Shown here: positions 44,906 to 52,936 of the stretch, piece by piece
Layout of the letters: each line of letters opens with the position of its first letter
How positions within the stretch are numbered: position 1 is the stretch's first letter
Assembly: GCA_032906765.1 (NCBI GenBank)
Contig: JAJTZB010000007.1
Coordinates: 18,079 to 82,078, forward strand
Source of the DNA: Nitrososphaerales archaeon
GTDB taxonomy: Archaea; Thermoproteota; Nitrososphaeria; Nitrososphaerales; Gagatemarchaeaceae
Length of the DNA stretch: 64,000 nt
Direction: 5' to 3'
The notes under the pieces: generated by a model
Seen by the model: the letters and a program-made list of their open reading frames with translations, nothing else
Database searches by the model: none
What the model was told of the DNA's origin: nothing
Position numbers and translations under genes: made by a program

Positions 44906-45502
44906 TTGGACGGCGACCGGCCCTGGAGTTGGACAACTATGGAAATCGGCGAGCATTTTGAGCGAAAGGCCAAGACCGTCCTCGCGGACCTTGGGTTCGC
45001 GGACATACGGGATGGTCCCAAGATGGCGCCTTACGACTTGACGGCGATGAAGGATGGCAAACTTCACTATATCGAAGTCAAAGGAAGCCTCAGCGAGAAG
45101 ATAGCGGTCATGTACTATGTCCAGATGGGCAAGCTGAAAGCGCTGGCACACATGGACAACGTGCTCTTTCTTTTCATCGCTGGGAGGAACGCAGAAAGGT
45201 GGAAACTCGTTGAATTTGATAAGATGCAGGATGTAAGTGCCAGAGTAAGGCTGTACTCTGGGAAACTCAGAGTCAGGATCAGGACCGCGACGAAGAACCT
45301 CACCCTTCCCTCTGGAAACCCCGTTGGGCGCCCCCGCACACTTCAAGGAACCAAGCTGGTCCCTCTCAGAATCGACCGCCGACTCATCGATTTGTTGGAC
45401 AAGCAGGCCGAAGAGGAGGGTGTTTCCAGGCAGACGCTAATGGGCCGCATCCTTGCCTCGGCCGTGCTGGAGCAATTGCGTACGTCTGCGAAGGCAGAGT
45501 GA
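44906..45502 (+). CDS. PD-(D/E)xK nuclease-like domain fused to ribbon-helix-helix
   Basis: 198 aa. The N-terminal half looks like an Mrr/restriction-type core: HFERKAKTVLADLGF (E20), YDLTAMKDGKLHYIEVKGS with D44, E57 and K59. The C-terminal 50 residues (LVPLRIDRRLIDLLDKQAEEEG) look like a ribbon-helix-helix DNA-binding domain. No methylase or other partner is adjacent. TTG 44906 or ATG 44939. Possible DNA-binding nuclease or repressor; substrate unknown. Confidence 0.6.
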   Translation: MDGDRPWSWTTMEIGEHFERKAKTVLADLGFADIRDGPKMAPYDLTAMKDGKLHYIEVKGSLSEKIAVMYYVQMGKLKALAHMDNVLFLFIAGRNAERWKLVEFDKMQDVSARVRLYSGKLRVRIRTATKNLTLPSGNPVGRPRTLQGTKLVPLRIDRRLIDLLDKQAEEEGVSRQTLMGRILASAVLEQLRTSAKAE

Positions 45503-45555
45503 CCGCCAGGAAGCGCTTGTATGTTCACAACGGGGCAGGGAATCGCGATAACAGC

Positions 45556-45626
45556 CTCATCCCGAGCATCTGAAGCGCCTGGAGGTGCTCCCTCGTCTGG
45601 GGCTTGGGGACTGGTTCGTCCGCGGC
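45556..45626 (-). pseudogene. Internal fragment of an eif2g gene
   Basis: Encodes AADEPVPKPQTREHLQALQM followed by LGMR, against AANEPVPKPQTREHLQALQM followed by LGMK in the intact gene at 42006-43274. Nearly all base differences are at third codon positions, so it diverged as a working gene before it became a fragment. No start or stop context. Joined directly to a thrC fragment. Confidence 0.8.
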
Positions 45627-45685
45627 GAGGGCCTCCTTCCCGGAGACCGGGTATTCCATCCAGATGGCCGAAGCGAGAGTACCGA
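45624..45685 (-). pseudogene. Internal fragment of a thrC gene
   Basis: About 62 bp matching the thrC coding region around 46876-46940. It encodes roughly GTLASAIWMEYPVSGKEALA, against RTVASAIKIGNPVSWKKALA in intact thrC. Several codons have drifted. It sits between the eif2g fragment and the end of a PIN toxin gene. Confidence 0.7.
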
Positions 45686-45754
45686 GTCCAAGTCGTCGGG
45701 ATGCGATGGAAGAATCGGACGCCTGTGTTCCAAAGAATCAGCAGTGCTCGTCAC

Positions 45755-46216
45755 TCATTCGAGGTCGTTCCATCGTACTATCAGCTCCCCAAACTTTCTG
45801 GTTATTATCCTCATGAATCGTCTTGGGCTCACAATCCGGATGCCCTTGAACTTCTTCAAATCCTGCAAATGCCTGTCTCCAGACACGACGTAAGCAGCCT
45901 TCCCATCGTAGGCGGTGTTCAACACCACGTCGTCCTCTGGATCTTCTTCTATAGCCCGGAAGTTCGATTCTACACTGATGACATCTGCAACGCTCCTGAT
46001 CGCGCGCTTGAAATCCTTGATCTCACCTGCGGTGTAGTCGAACCTCTCCCTTACTTCTCCCCTTGCCATCACGTCCCCGAACTCCTCCAAGATCTCGTCG
46101 GAAAGTACGAGCGTTATCTCTTCGAATGTTGCGGCCATGTCAAGGATGTTCGCCGAGATGCCATGCTTCGAGATGAACGCCGACACCAGGACATTGGTGT
46201 CGGGAACGACTCTCAT
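45755..46216 (-). CDS. PIN-domain toxin (COG1569 type)
   Basis: 153 aa. VVPDTNVLVSAF opens the domain; SDEILEEFGDVM, EDPEDDVVLNTAY and VSGDRHLQDL give the acidic set, and the tail GIRIVSPRRFM is typical of this family. Its start shares one base with the antitoxin stop. Confidence 0.88.
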   Translation of the reverse strand: MRVVPDTNVLVSAFISKHGISANILDMAATFEEITLVLSDEILEEFGDVMARGEVRERFDYTAGEIKDFKRAIRSVADVISVESNFRAIEEDPEDDVVLNTAYDGKAAYVVSGDRHLQDLKKFKGIRIVSPRRFMRIITRKFGELIVRWNDLE

Positions 46217-46479
46217 CAGCTTACCTTTCTGGTTTTCTCTATAAGCTTCTCTAATTCTTCTTCGGTGAAACCTGACTTTCTCGCCTTCTCACTCGATTCC
46301 CTGATCAGCTTCTTCAGCCTGAGCCTCTCCTGCGACAACTCAAGTTTCCTGAGAATTATCGTGTCGCCCAGACCTGTCACTATGAACCTCTCCCCTTCCT
46401 TGAGCTTCATGCTCTTCCTGAGCTCTGTCGGAATGACTATCTGGCCCCTCTCCGAAAGTCTTGTCAGTTCAAGCGTCAT
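46216..46479 (-). CDS. AbrB-type antitoxin
   Basis: 87 aa. LTRLSERGQIVIPTELRKSMKLKEGE is the DNA-binding domain; the rest is a charged helix (FTEEELEKLIEKTRKVS). An 18-bp perfect palindrome lies 12 bp before its ATG. Confidence 0.9.
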   Translation of the reverse strand: MTLELTRLSERGQIVIPTELRKSMKLKEGERFIVTGLGDTIILRKLELSQERLRLKKLIRESSEKARKSGFTEEELEKLIEKTRKVS

Positions 46480-46490
46480 CTTCCATCACT

Positions 46491-46508
46491 AGTAAGATAT
46501 ATCTTACT
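46491..46508. promoter_or_regulatory. 18-bp perfect palindrome at an antitoxin promoter
   Basis: AGTAAGATATATCTTACT is fully self-complementary and contains the TATA-like GATATATC. Antitoxin binding would hide the promoter. Confidence 0.65.
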
Positions 46509-46608
46509 CCGAGTATTTATTGATTCCCATTTCCAGCTCTGCAAAGTTGTCGGGGCATGATGGAGAGATCAGGCACAGTGTCCCGAGGAGGTAACGGCGG
46601 GCCGTAGT

Positions 46609-47805
46609 TCAGCCCAGGGCCCTCGCTATGGAGAGTGCATCCTCTGCGGGTTCGATGTTGATCCCGATTGCATGGTCTGCGATGTCCTTCAGCCCGTTCC
46701 CTGTCGCAATGCAGACTACCTTTGCCTGTGCGGGCAGGCTGAGCTTCGTCAAGGCGGCGAAGGGAGCGGCGCTGGCTGCTTCCACCAGGAGTCCCTCCCT
46801 CTCTCCCAGCTCCCGCCTTGCGTTGAGTATCTCCCTGTCGGATACCGTAGTCGCGGTCCCGCCCGATTCCTTCACCGCTGCGAGGGCTTTCTTCCAGGAG
46901 ACCGGGTTTCCTATCTTGATGGCGGAAGCTACAGTGCGGGGCTCTCTCCAGGGCTTCAAGTCCTCCCGTCTCGACAGGGCCTCAGCGAAGGGTGCCGCAC
47001 CCTCCGCCTGCACGCCTACCATCTTCGGAAGTGACCTTGTGATTCCGAAGGCTCGAAGTTCCTTGAACCCCTTCCAGATCGCGCTTATGTTCCCGGCGTT
47101 GCCGACGGGAAGGACAACGTAGTCGGGCACTGCACCGAGCTGCTCGTAGACCTCGTACGTCGCCACCTTCTGCCCCTCGATCCTGAACGGGTTGACCGAG
47201 TTCACGAGGTAGAACCGCCTGTCCTGCCTTACCAGCTCAAAGACGACCTTCAATGCATCGTCGAAGTTCCCCTCGACCCCGAAGACCCTCGCCCCGTACG
47301 AGAATGCCTGGCTGAGCTTTCCTGTGGCCACGTTTCCCTTCGGCACGACGACCACGGCGGGCATCCTGGCCCTCGCGGCGTAGGCGGCCAGCGAGGCTGC
47401 CGTGTTGCCCGTCGAGGCACACACAAGGGCCTCCGCTCCAAGCTCCTTGGCCCTAGTGACGGCCGATGTCATCCCCCTGTCCTTGAAAGAGCCCGTCGGG
47501 TTCTGCCCGTCGTTCTTCGCGTAGAGGTTCTTGATTCTTGTCGCAGAGCCGATGTTGCTGAGCCTCACCAGAGGCGTGTTGCCTTCGCTCAGCGAGACCG
47601 GTTCGACATCGGAGGCGAATGGGAGTGCGTCCCTGAATCTCCAGATTCCCAGCCCCTTCGTACCGAAGAGCGACTTCCTCGTCGGCGCCCTCCCGCGGAG
47701 GACTATCTCCAGCAGGTCGCCGCAGCTCGGACAGTGCGAATCGGGAAGTTCTGTGCCACACTCCTTCCCGCATCCGATGCACCTCATCTGCCAGCGCTTG
47801 ACCAA
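46609..47805 (-). CDS. thrC: Threonine synthase
   Basis: PLP enzyme converting O-phosphohomoserine to threonine. 398 aa. N-terminal zinc-ribbon-like CIGCGKECG...CPSCG, then LSEGNTPLVRL, NPTGSFKDRGM with the PLP lysine, ASTGNTAASLAAYAA and LPVGNAGNI. TTG start 47805. thrB, the preceding enzyme, lies 2 kb away across a nucleotidyltransferase/HTH pair and a TA pair. Confidence 0.95.
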   Translation of the reverse strand: MVKRWQMRCIGCGKECGTELPDSHCPSCGDLLEIVLRGRAPTRKSLFGTKGLGIWRFRDALPFASDVEPVSLSEGNTPLVRLSNIGSATRIKNLYAKNDGQNPTGSFKDRGMTSAVTRAKELGAEALVCASTGNTAASLAAYAARARMPAVVVVPKGNVATGKLSQAFSYGARVFGVEGNFDDALKVVFELVRQDRRFYLVNSVNPFRIEGQKVATYEVYEQLGAVPDYVVLPVGNAGNISAIWKGFKELRAFGITRSLPKMVGVQAEGAAPFAEALSRREDLKPWREPRTVASAIKIGNPVSWKKALAAVKESGGTATTVSDREILNARRELGEREGLLVEAASAAPFAALTKLSLPAQAKVVCIATGNGLKDIADHAIGINIEPAEDALSIARALG

Positions 47806-47819
47806 TAGGCTGCCCCACC

Positions 47820-48416
47820 CTACCTGCGCCGCGGGCTCCCCGTACCCACCCGACGCGCAAAGCCTCGCTTCAACATTCGTCTTAGCCTGCTCAAGTAATC
47901 GGATGTCCCTTGCTCCTTTGCCCGTTCATCAACGTAGTTCCAGTCCACCTCATCTTCGTAAGCCTTCGCCAAGAGATATGCCTGCTCTATGTCACTGGGA
48001 TATTTCCAATGCTTCGCGGATGCCAGCCTTTTCAATATGAGGTCTTCCTTCCCGATCACAGTCGCTGGTCCAAAGCTCGTGACTATCGTGGTTGTCTTGT
48101 CGTACGAGCCACTCAAGGAATCCCCCACCGCGTCGACAGCGAGGCCCAGCTCGTCGTTAATCCAACTCCTGAATGACCGCTCGAAGTGCCATTGCTTCAG
48201 CAACCGCTCCAATCCCTTGATATCGTAGATGATGTCCATGTCGCCGGTCGTTAGCGCGCCGCTGAGATACACCTCGATTGCCGAGCCACCTGAAAGCACA
48301 GGTCTGGTACGCTTCTTCGGCAGGCTGGCAGTGAGGAGGGCCACGAACCTTACCTTCCTCTCTGTGGGGTTGTCTGTCCCCCTGATCACTCGTCTTACGC
48401 GCTCATACGGTGCCAA
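47820..48416 (-). CDS. Nucleotidyltransferase-fold protein (AbiEii-like)
   Basis: 198 aa from TTG 48416 (MAPYERVRRVIRG). VLSGGSAIEVYLSGALTTGDMDIIYD has the GG...DxD pattern of nucleotidyltransferase toxins; VIGKEDLILKRLASAKHW is the later conserved stretch. It overlaps an upstream HTH gene by 14 bp, resembling HTH-antitoxin/nucleotidyltransferase (AbiE-like, type IV) pairs. Confidence 0.65.
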   Translation of the reverse strand: MAPYERVRRVIRGTDNPTERKVRFVALLTASLPKKRTRPVLSGGSAIEVYLSGALTTGDMDIIYDIKGLERLLKQWHFERSFRSWINDELGLAVDAVGDSLSGSYDKTTTIVTSFGPATVIGKEDLILKRLASAKHWKYPSDIEQAYLLAKAYEDEVDWNYVDERAKEQGTSDYLSRLRRMLKRGFARRVGTGSPRRR

Positions 48417-48876
48417 TTCTCTTCTGCCCCGGCTTCCCGTACTTGGAGTCGAAAGCCTTCCTGCCCAGCCTGGCAAGGGTCTCGAGCTCGCCCGGCAGCC
48501 TGTCCGGACTTGGGAACTCCCGTCCGGCTGCTCTCATCGGTCGGGGTCCGGGCAGGCCTCCCAACCCTGCCCTGAACCTGAATCTCCTTGCTCCTTCGCC
48601 CTTCCACGCCTCGAGGCTGATGAACCCTGGCGACAGTTTCATCGCTAGATTCTTCAAATCTTCTTGGACGAGTCTGTACTCGACGCCTCTCTCCTTGCCC
48701 GAGACCTCCACCAACCCCAGGTCCACCATGTTCTTCATCTCCCTGTAGACCTTGGCCACATTCATGTTGTACGCTCGGGCGATTCTGTACGCTGTGAGTG
48801 GCGCATCGGAAAGAGCCATGGCCCTGATTAGGTTCGCCCTGGTCGAGCTTCCGAATAGCCGTGCCAATGCGTCCAT
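48403..48876 (-). CDS. Winged-helix protein, candidate antitoxin of the nucleotidyltransferase
   Basis: 157 aa. LARLFGSSTRANLIRAMALSD, PLTAYRIARAYNMNVAKVYREMKNMVDLGLVE is a winged helix; the rest is basic and of low complexity. First gene of the pair; an inverted repeat lies 34 bp before the ATG. Confidence 0.65.
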   Translation of the reverse strand: MDALARLFGSSTRANLIRAMALSDAPLTAYRIARAYNMNVAKVYREMKNMVDLGLVEVSGKERGVEYRLVQEDLKNLAMKLSPGFISLEAWKGEGARRFRFRAGLGGLPGPRPMRAAGREFPSPDRLPGELETLARLGRKAFDSKYGKPGQKRIGTV

Positions 48877-48909
48877 GTGCCGTGCGCGGGATTCTGCGCG
48901 ATAAAAACA

Positions 48910-48924
48910 TATCCATAAGGGATA
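48910..48924. promoter_or_regulatory. Inverted repeat TATCC-N5-GGATA upstream of the HTH gene
   Basis: Lies just upstream of the TATA-like ATAAAAAC (48901-48908) on the minus-strand promoter. Possible binding site of the winged-helix protein. Confidence 0.35.
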
Positions 48925-48990
48925 ACAACCACGCCCCCTAGCGGGAGGGTTCCTTCCCTAGCCTTCTTGGCCCCAACCCCTCCGGGCGCG

Positions 48991-49398
48991 TCAGCCGATG
49001 TAGACGACTTCGTCGAGGGGCCTGAAGTGCGGGTCGCCCGTGACTACCTTGGAGGCCTTGGCGTTCGCTGTGGCGAGTATTATCGAATCCGCGACAGGCC
49101 AGCCCTTAATCCTCTTCTTCATCAAGAAGTCCGTCTCGCCAGCCTTGAGAGCCAGGGCGGAATCGAGTGGGACGACGCTGGTCTTCGATTCGACGAATGC
49201 CAGGTGGGAGTGCATCTCGCGCTCGTTTCGCCGCCTGGCTTCAATCTCCCGAAGATACCACCTCTTCAACTCGACGAGCACCACGGAGGGCGTGAACGCC
49301 GCCCCGCTCTCGATGTACAGCTTCGCAGCCTCGCCCGCCCTCGACCCCAAGAGATACTCGACCCATGCGTACGTGTCTATCACGAAGCTAGAGCTCAT
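48991..49398 (-). CDS. vapC: PIN-domain toxin (VapC)
   Basis: 135 aa. FVIDTYAWVEYLLGS, LVELKRWYL, WPVADSIILATA and VVTGDPHF are a complete set of PIN motifs. Overlaps its antitoxin by 11 bp. Confidence 0.9.
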   Translation of the reverse strand: MSSSFVIDTYAWVEYLLGSRAGEAAKLYIESGAAFTPSVVLVELKRWYLREIEARRRNEREMHSHLAFVESKTSVVPLDSALALKAGETDFLMKKRIKGWPVADSIILATANAKASKVVTGDPHFRPLDEVVYIG

Positions 49399-49585
49399 GC
49401 TCCTTCTCGCTCTCCCGTTCGAAGCGCCGGGAACCCCTGCAGGCGCCGAAGATCGATTTCGGAATCCCAGACAGAGGCCTCACCAACCCACTTATGACCT
49501 GATCATAGCTCCTGAGGCGTCTCTCTTTCTTCAACGAGTCAAGGAGCTTCTTTGTCTCGTCGCTCACCTGGATCGTCGTGGGCAT
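49388..49585 (-). CDS. VapB-like antitoxin
   Basis: 65 aa. TTIQVSDETKKLLDSLKKERRLRSYDQVISGL is the short RHH-like antitoxin pattern common beside archaeal VapC. A perfect 14-bp palindrome lies 16 bp upstream. Confidence 0.85.
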   Translation of the reverse strand: MPTTIQVSDETKKLLDSLKKERRLRSYDQVISGLVRPLSGIPKSIFGACRGSRRFERESEKEHEL

Positions 49586-49600
49586 TCCGTAGTGTCATAG

Positions 49601-49614
49601 TTATAGCGCTATAA
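49601..49614. promoter_or_regulatory. 14-bp perfect palindrome TTATAGCGCTATAA
   Basis: Self-complementary, spanning the TATA region of the vapB-vapC promoter (ATG 49585). Probable operator. The following 49615-49803 has no gene or fragment that I recognise. Confidence 0.6.
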
Positions 49615-49803
49615 AAGCACCGCGGTCTCAGGTGGCAGGGATACCCTCGTTCCCGGCCGGATGCGGTACATTCGGAGGCGGGTCGAGCCCTCTGGACACC
49701 ATCGAAGATACTCAGGAGGGGGCTACGGGCGGTCGTGGCAGCTCGGCCTGCCTTCCTGGAGCCTCGATTTCAAAGACATCGCCCCGAAGGCGCGAGCCAG
49801 ATG

Positions 49804-50715
49804 CTACCTCTCAGCCACCCTGCAGCCGCCGCCCACGCGCGTAATGAAACCACTGCTCTCTATGCCCCCAGACCTGAACGCGCCGACCATTCCCTTCACG
49901 ACACCTTGGCTCCTCCTCTTGTCGCTGACCGCGAGGACGGTCGGGCCAGCCCCGCTGATGCAGACCCCGGTGGCCCCGCGAGCAAGGCCGGCCTTCCTCA
50001 CGCGCTCGAAGCCTGGGATCATCTTCGCCCTCGCCTCGTCGACCGGGCTCACGGCCATCGCCTTCCCGATCTCCCCGATGTCTCCTGTCGCGAATCCGTG
50101 AACCATGAGGCTCGCCGCCCTCGTGACGTCCACCATTGTCTTCAGCGAGACACTTCTGGGTAGGAGGGAGCGGGCGTACTTCGTCTTCTTCTCCGGCAGC
50201 TCAACGTTTGGAGTGACGAGACAAAGCGCAAGCGACCGAGGCGGCTCCATCTTGACGTAGTCGAACTCCTTGCCAACGATCACGAAGCCCCCGGCATAGG
50301 AGGCAGTGACATTGTCGTAGTGAGCCGTGCCGGACGCGAGCCGCTCGCCGAGTCCTGCGTAGCGGATGATCTCCCTCGGCTGGAGGTCCAGACCGAATAG
50401 GGCGCTGGTGCCTGCAGCGGCTGCAACTGACGAAGCGGCGCTGCTTCCGAGGCCGGCTCCGACAGGTACCCCCTTGGTGAGCAGCATCGAAACCCCGTCT
50501 TTGATTCCTTGGTCTGCCATGACCGCTCTCGCCACGGCCCCAGCCACGTTTTGATCCGGAGTCTCGGGCAGCCCTCCTGACCCCCTCACTGATATGGAGA
50601 CTCCGCTCTGAGCTCGCTCCAACGTCAGCCTGTCCCTCGGCTCCCTCAGGCTGAGAGCGAAGATGTCGAACCCGGGCCCTAGGTTCGCCGACGATGCGGG
50701 TGCCTCCACGACCAC
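49804..50715 (-). CDS. thrB: Homoserine kinase (intact copy)
   Basis: GHMP kinase giving O-phosphohomoserine for ThrC. 303 aa. EAPASSANLGPGFDIFALSL (motif 1), PVGAGLGSSAASSVAAAAG (motif 2), GVCISGAGPTVLAV (motif 3). Starts at a GTG right at motif 1; upstream codons to the TAG (50734) hold no better start. It lies 22 bp downstream of a PIN toxin gene. Motif 1 differs from the three truncated copies (LGSGFDVF), so those came from another lineage. Confidence 0.93.
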   Translation of the reverse strand: MVVEAPASSANLGPGFDIFALSLREPRDRLTLERAQSGVSISVRGSGGLPETPDQNVAGAVARAVMADQGIKDGVSMLLTKGVPVGAGLGSSAASSVAAAAGTSALFGLDLQPREIIRYAGLGERLASGTAHYDNVTASYAGGFVIVGKEFDYVKMEPPRSLALCLVTPNVELPEKKTKYARSLLPRSVSLKTMVDVTRAASLMVHGFATGDIGEIGKAMAVSPVDEARAKMIPGFERVRKAGLARGATGVCISGAGPTVLAVSDKRRSQGVVKGMVGAFRSGGIESSGFITRVGGGCRVAER

Positions 50716-50737
50716 ACGGTTGCGGCGCGTCGTCTAG

Positions 50738-51154
50738 TCACCCTCGACGTCGAGCCTCACCGGCGGCCCTCCTCCATTCCCTGTCAAGCTCCCTGTCGTA
50801 TGTGATGAGAGTCAGCCCGGACTTCAGAGCAGTCTCGAGCACGACCTTGTCGTCGAAGTTCGAGAGCTTCGTCTTTTCGTTCGCCACCCGCCTCATGGCC
50901 TTCACGGAGACACCACCATCATCTGTGGCGATGACTACCTTCGTGTTTCGTACTAAGGCCTCGATTGCGCTGAGGGCAGCCTCCGGTCCCACGTCGAGCC
51001 TGCTGAGGACCCAGACCAATTCGTACAGCACAACGCTTGGTATCGTGATCTTTGCTAGGCCAGCTAGCTGCTCTCTCGCCTGCGAATGCTTCTGTGCCCC
51101 CTCGACCATGGCATCGACGAGCACGCTGGTGTCGACCACGGCCTCTGCGGTCAT
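50738..51154 (-). CDS. PIN-domain toxin (VapC-like)
   Basis: 138 aa. AVVDTSVLVDAMVEGA, VLYELVWVL, NFDDKVVLETAL and LITYDREL give the PIN acids. Overlaps the antitoxin by 4 bp. Confidence 0.88.
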   Translation of the reverse strand: MTAEAVVDTSVLVDAMVEGAQKHSQAREQLAGLAKITIPSVVLYELVWVLSRLDVGPEAALSAIEALVRNTKVVIATDDGGVSVKAMRRVANEKTKLSNFDDKVVLETALKSGLTLITYDRELDREWRRAAGEARRRG

Positions 51155-51387
51155 CCTGATATCTCTGCTGCCGCTTCTGCTATCAGCCGCTCAATCTTAT
51201 CGTCAGTCAATTTCCTGTTTGTCCTGTTTGCCCTGATGACGGGGAATTCGTCCCTCGCCTTCTGAAAAATGACACGCTCGTCCACCACTTCCACATTGAG
51301 TATATCGCCTTCACTTATGTGCGCCTTGGAAGCTATTTCGGCTGGTATGGTGACCTGCCTGTTTCTGGTCACTTTCGTGCGGGGCAT
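51151..51387 (-). CDS. AbrB-type antitoxin
   Basis: 78 aa. TKVTRNRQVTIPAEIASKAHISEGDIL is the DNA-binding domain, followed by a charged tail with DDKIERLIAEAAAEI. ATG 51387. Confidence 0.85.
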   Translation of the reverse strand: MPRTKVTRNRQVTIPAEIASKAHISEGDILNVEVVDERVIFQKARDEFPVIRANRTNRKLTDDKIERLIAEAAAEISG

Positions 51388-51392
51388 GGTTA

Positions 51393-51431
51393 ATAGTAGT
51401 CTTCATAGTATCTAATAAACTCTGCTACTAT
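51393..51431. promoter_or_regulatory. Inverted repeat ATAGTAG / CTACTAT at an antitoxin promoter
   Basis: ATAGTAG at 51393-51399 and CTACTAT at 51425-51431 frame the AT-rich promoter upstream of ATG 51387. Candidate operator. Confidence 0.4.
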
Positions 51432-51505
51432 AAACTCCGGCGCAGACAGAATCCAGCTGCCATTCGTCCGACTCGGCTCGCTGAGATCGAGAGTACAATT
51501 CGACA

Positions 51506-51672
51506 TATGCTCCAGCGTCAGCCCGTCCCTCAGCTGCCTCAGCGCGACTTCGAAGACGTCAAAGCCCGACCCGAGGTTCGCAGACGACGCAGGGCCTCTA
51601 CGACTGCGCGACTTCTCACGCCTGCTCCCAAGGTCGAGTTCCCTCGGCGTACGCCATCTTAATCCTTTGACT
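51506..51672 (-). pseudogene. thrB 5' remnant (copy A) with upstream repeat module
   Basis: Encodes PASSANLGSGFDVFEVALRQ followed by LRDGLTLEHM, then leaves homology after about 29 residues. Upstream (51602-51672) is a diverged copy of the 72-bp module seen at 53656 and 56233. It lies on the promoter side of an AbrB/PIN operon on the same strand. Confidence 0.8.
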
Positions 51673-51812
51673 TCACAGCCAGCTGCGCTTGCCGGGGCCG
51701 CTGCGTTGTCCTTGTCGACGGGCGCGGCCGAGCACTCGAAGAATTCGCTCAGCCAGTACGCCGTTGTCACGCCGAGGGCTCCCGCGCCAACTTCTACCAC
51801 TTCAGATTCCAA
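51672..51812 (-). pseudogene. N-terminal fragment of an FAD-dependent oxidoreductase
   Basis: ESEVVEVGAGALGVTTAYWL followed by SEFFECSAAPVDKDNAAAPA is a Rossmann dinucleotide-binding start (GAGALG and an acidic residue after beta 2), as in LhgO/Mqo-like oxidases. It stops after about 47 residues and runs into the repeat module of thrB copy A. 51813-51932 shows only promoter-like AT for the next gene. Confidence 0.6.
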
Positions 51813-51932
51813 TATGGATAGGAGGAAAGACGACCATTCAAGTTATGCGTTGAGCTGGGTGTCTCCCACGGGCGGGCCTCCTCCTGGCGCAGTTGCCAAT
51901 GCTTAAATACACGTGAGGCCATATTAATTTCC

Positions 51933-52337
51933 ATGTCAGAAGATAATCTCGCCTCGACTGCGGCCCTTCTCAGGCTGTTCTCCACGCCGAGGGCTGGGGT
52001 TGCCCGCGCGGCAAGAGATCTTCACGTCGGTCCCTCGAAGCTGACCCGGATGGTCGCTGAGGTCCATGAGCAAGGTCTCCTCGACATCGACACGGTCCGC
52101 ACGCGAAGGGCGGGGAGGCCGAAGAAGCTGATTAGGGCGACTCCCCTGGGAATAGAGTATCTGGACGCTTACGAGGCCTTGAGGCTGAAGACTTTGAAGA
52201 GCCGAAGGTCTGACCTTCGAATGGCAGTCGCTAATGCGACTTACGCTACTCGGCTTGCGGCCAGAGGTGTCTCCCCTTACAAACTCTTCTTGGAGCTGAA
52301 CGCGCTTGCCGAGCACCCTCGAGGACCTTCTGCTTAG
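51933..52337 (+). CDS. HTH protein, candidate antitoxin of a nucleotidyltransferase pair
   Basis: 134 aa. AALLRLFSTPRAGVARAARDL, GPSKLTRMVAEVHEQGLLDI and RRAGRPKKLIRATPLGIEYL make a MarR-like winged helix with a wing. TATA-like CTTAAATAC is at 51903-51911. Overlaps the nucleotidyltransferase gene by 32 bp. Confidence 0.7.
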   Translation: MSEDNLASTAALLRLFSTPRAGVARAARDLHVGPSKLTRMVAEVHEQGLLDIDTVRTRRAGRPKKLIRATPLGIEYLDAYEALRLKTLKSRRSDLRMAVANATYATRLAARGVSPYKLFLELNALAEHPRGPSA

Positions 52338-52851
52338 AACTATTACCTTCCTTGAGAAGGAGGGAATAGAGTACATGGTGATAGGAGGCTTCGCGCTGCC
52401 CTCCTACGGACCCATAAGGACCACCCTCGACCTCGATGTGGCCGTGAGAATCAATGGCAACAAGAAGTTCGACTCATTCGTAGAAGCGGCCAAGAAGTCT
52501 GGCTTCGAGCCGGGTGTGGCTTCCTTCTCTAATCCTGTGAACCTCTTCAGGGATGAGAGGACCGGGCTCGAGGTCGAGTTCTGGCTCAGCCCTGACGGCA
52601 TCGAATGGGATACCGAGACTCTGAGAAGGCGGAGGAGGACCAAGATAGGCTCCGTGGGCGTCTGGCTGGTTTCTCCGGAGGATTTCATTGTCAGCAAGCT
52701 GAGCCGGCCTGACAGAGGGGTGCAGGATGAAAAGGATGTGAAAGGCGTCCTAGCCCGTCTGGGCGACTCCGTCGATAGGACCTATCTTGTGCTACGCGCA
52801 GGCAAGGCAGGTGTGCTGGCACTCCTCAGGGCGATAGAGGTAGCGCAGTAG
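52306..52851 (+). CDS. Nucleotidyltransferase-fold protein (DUF6036/AbiEii-like)
   Basis: 181 aa. EYMVIGGFALPSYGPIRTTL followed by DLDVAV is the GG...TxDxD site; WLVSPEDFIVSKLSRPDRG is the conserved second block. TTG start inside the HTH gene. Same design as 47820-48876 but unrelated in detail. Possible type IV-like TA or stress module. Confidence 0.7.
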   Translation: MPSTLEDLLLRTITFLEKEGIEYMVIGGFALPSYGPIRTTLDLDVAVRINGNKKFDSFVEAAKKSGFEPGVASFSNPVNLFRDERTGLEVEFWLSPDGIEWDTETLRRRRRTKIGSVGVWLVSPEDFIVSKLSRPDRGVQDEKDVKGVLARLGDSVDRTYLVLRAGKAGVLALLRAIEVAQ

Positions 52852-52899
52852 GACGTTTGGAGTCGACCCGACCGAGGTCTGTTCTGTTCGGTGCCCTTC

Positions 52900-52928
52900 G
52901 TAATACTTATCAAGCAGCATTGTATTAC
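52900..52928. promoter_or_regulatory. Inverted repeat GTAATAC-N15-GTATTAC
   Basis: GTAATAC at 52900-52906 and its complement at 52922-52928, ending 8 bp before the VapB ATG (52937). The same heptamer occurs twice at another antitoxin promoter (54645-54660). Confidence 0.55.
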
Positions 52929-52936
52929 AGCGACGG

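Noticed and set aside
46592..46620. tRNA-like 5' stretch GGGCCGTAGTTCAG at the end of thrC
   Set aside because: No anticodon stem, T-arm or acceptor partner follows; the rest is thrC coding sequence.
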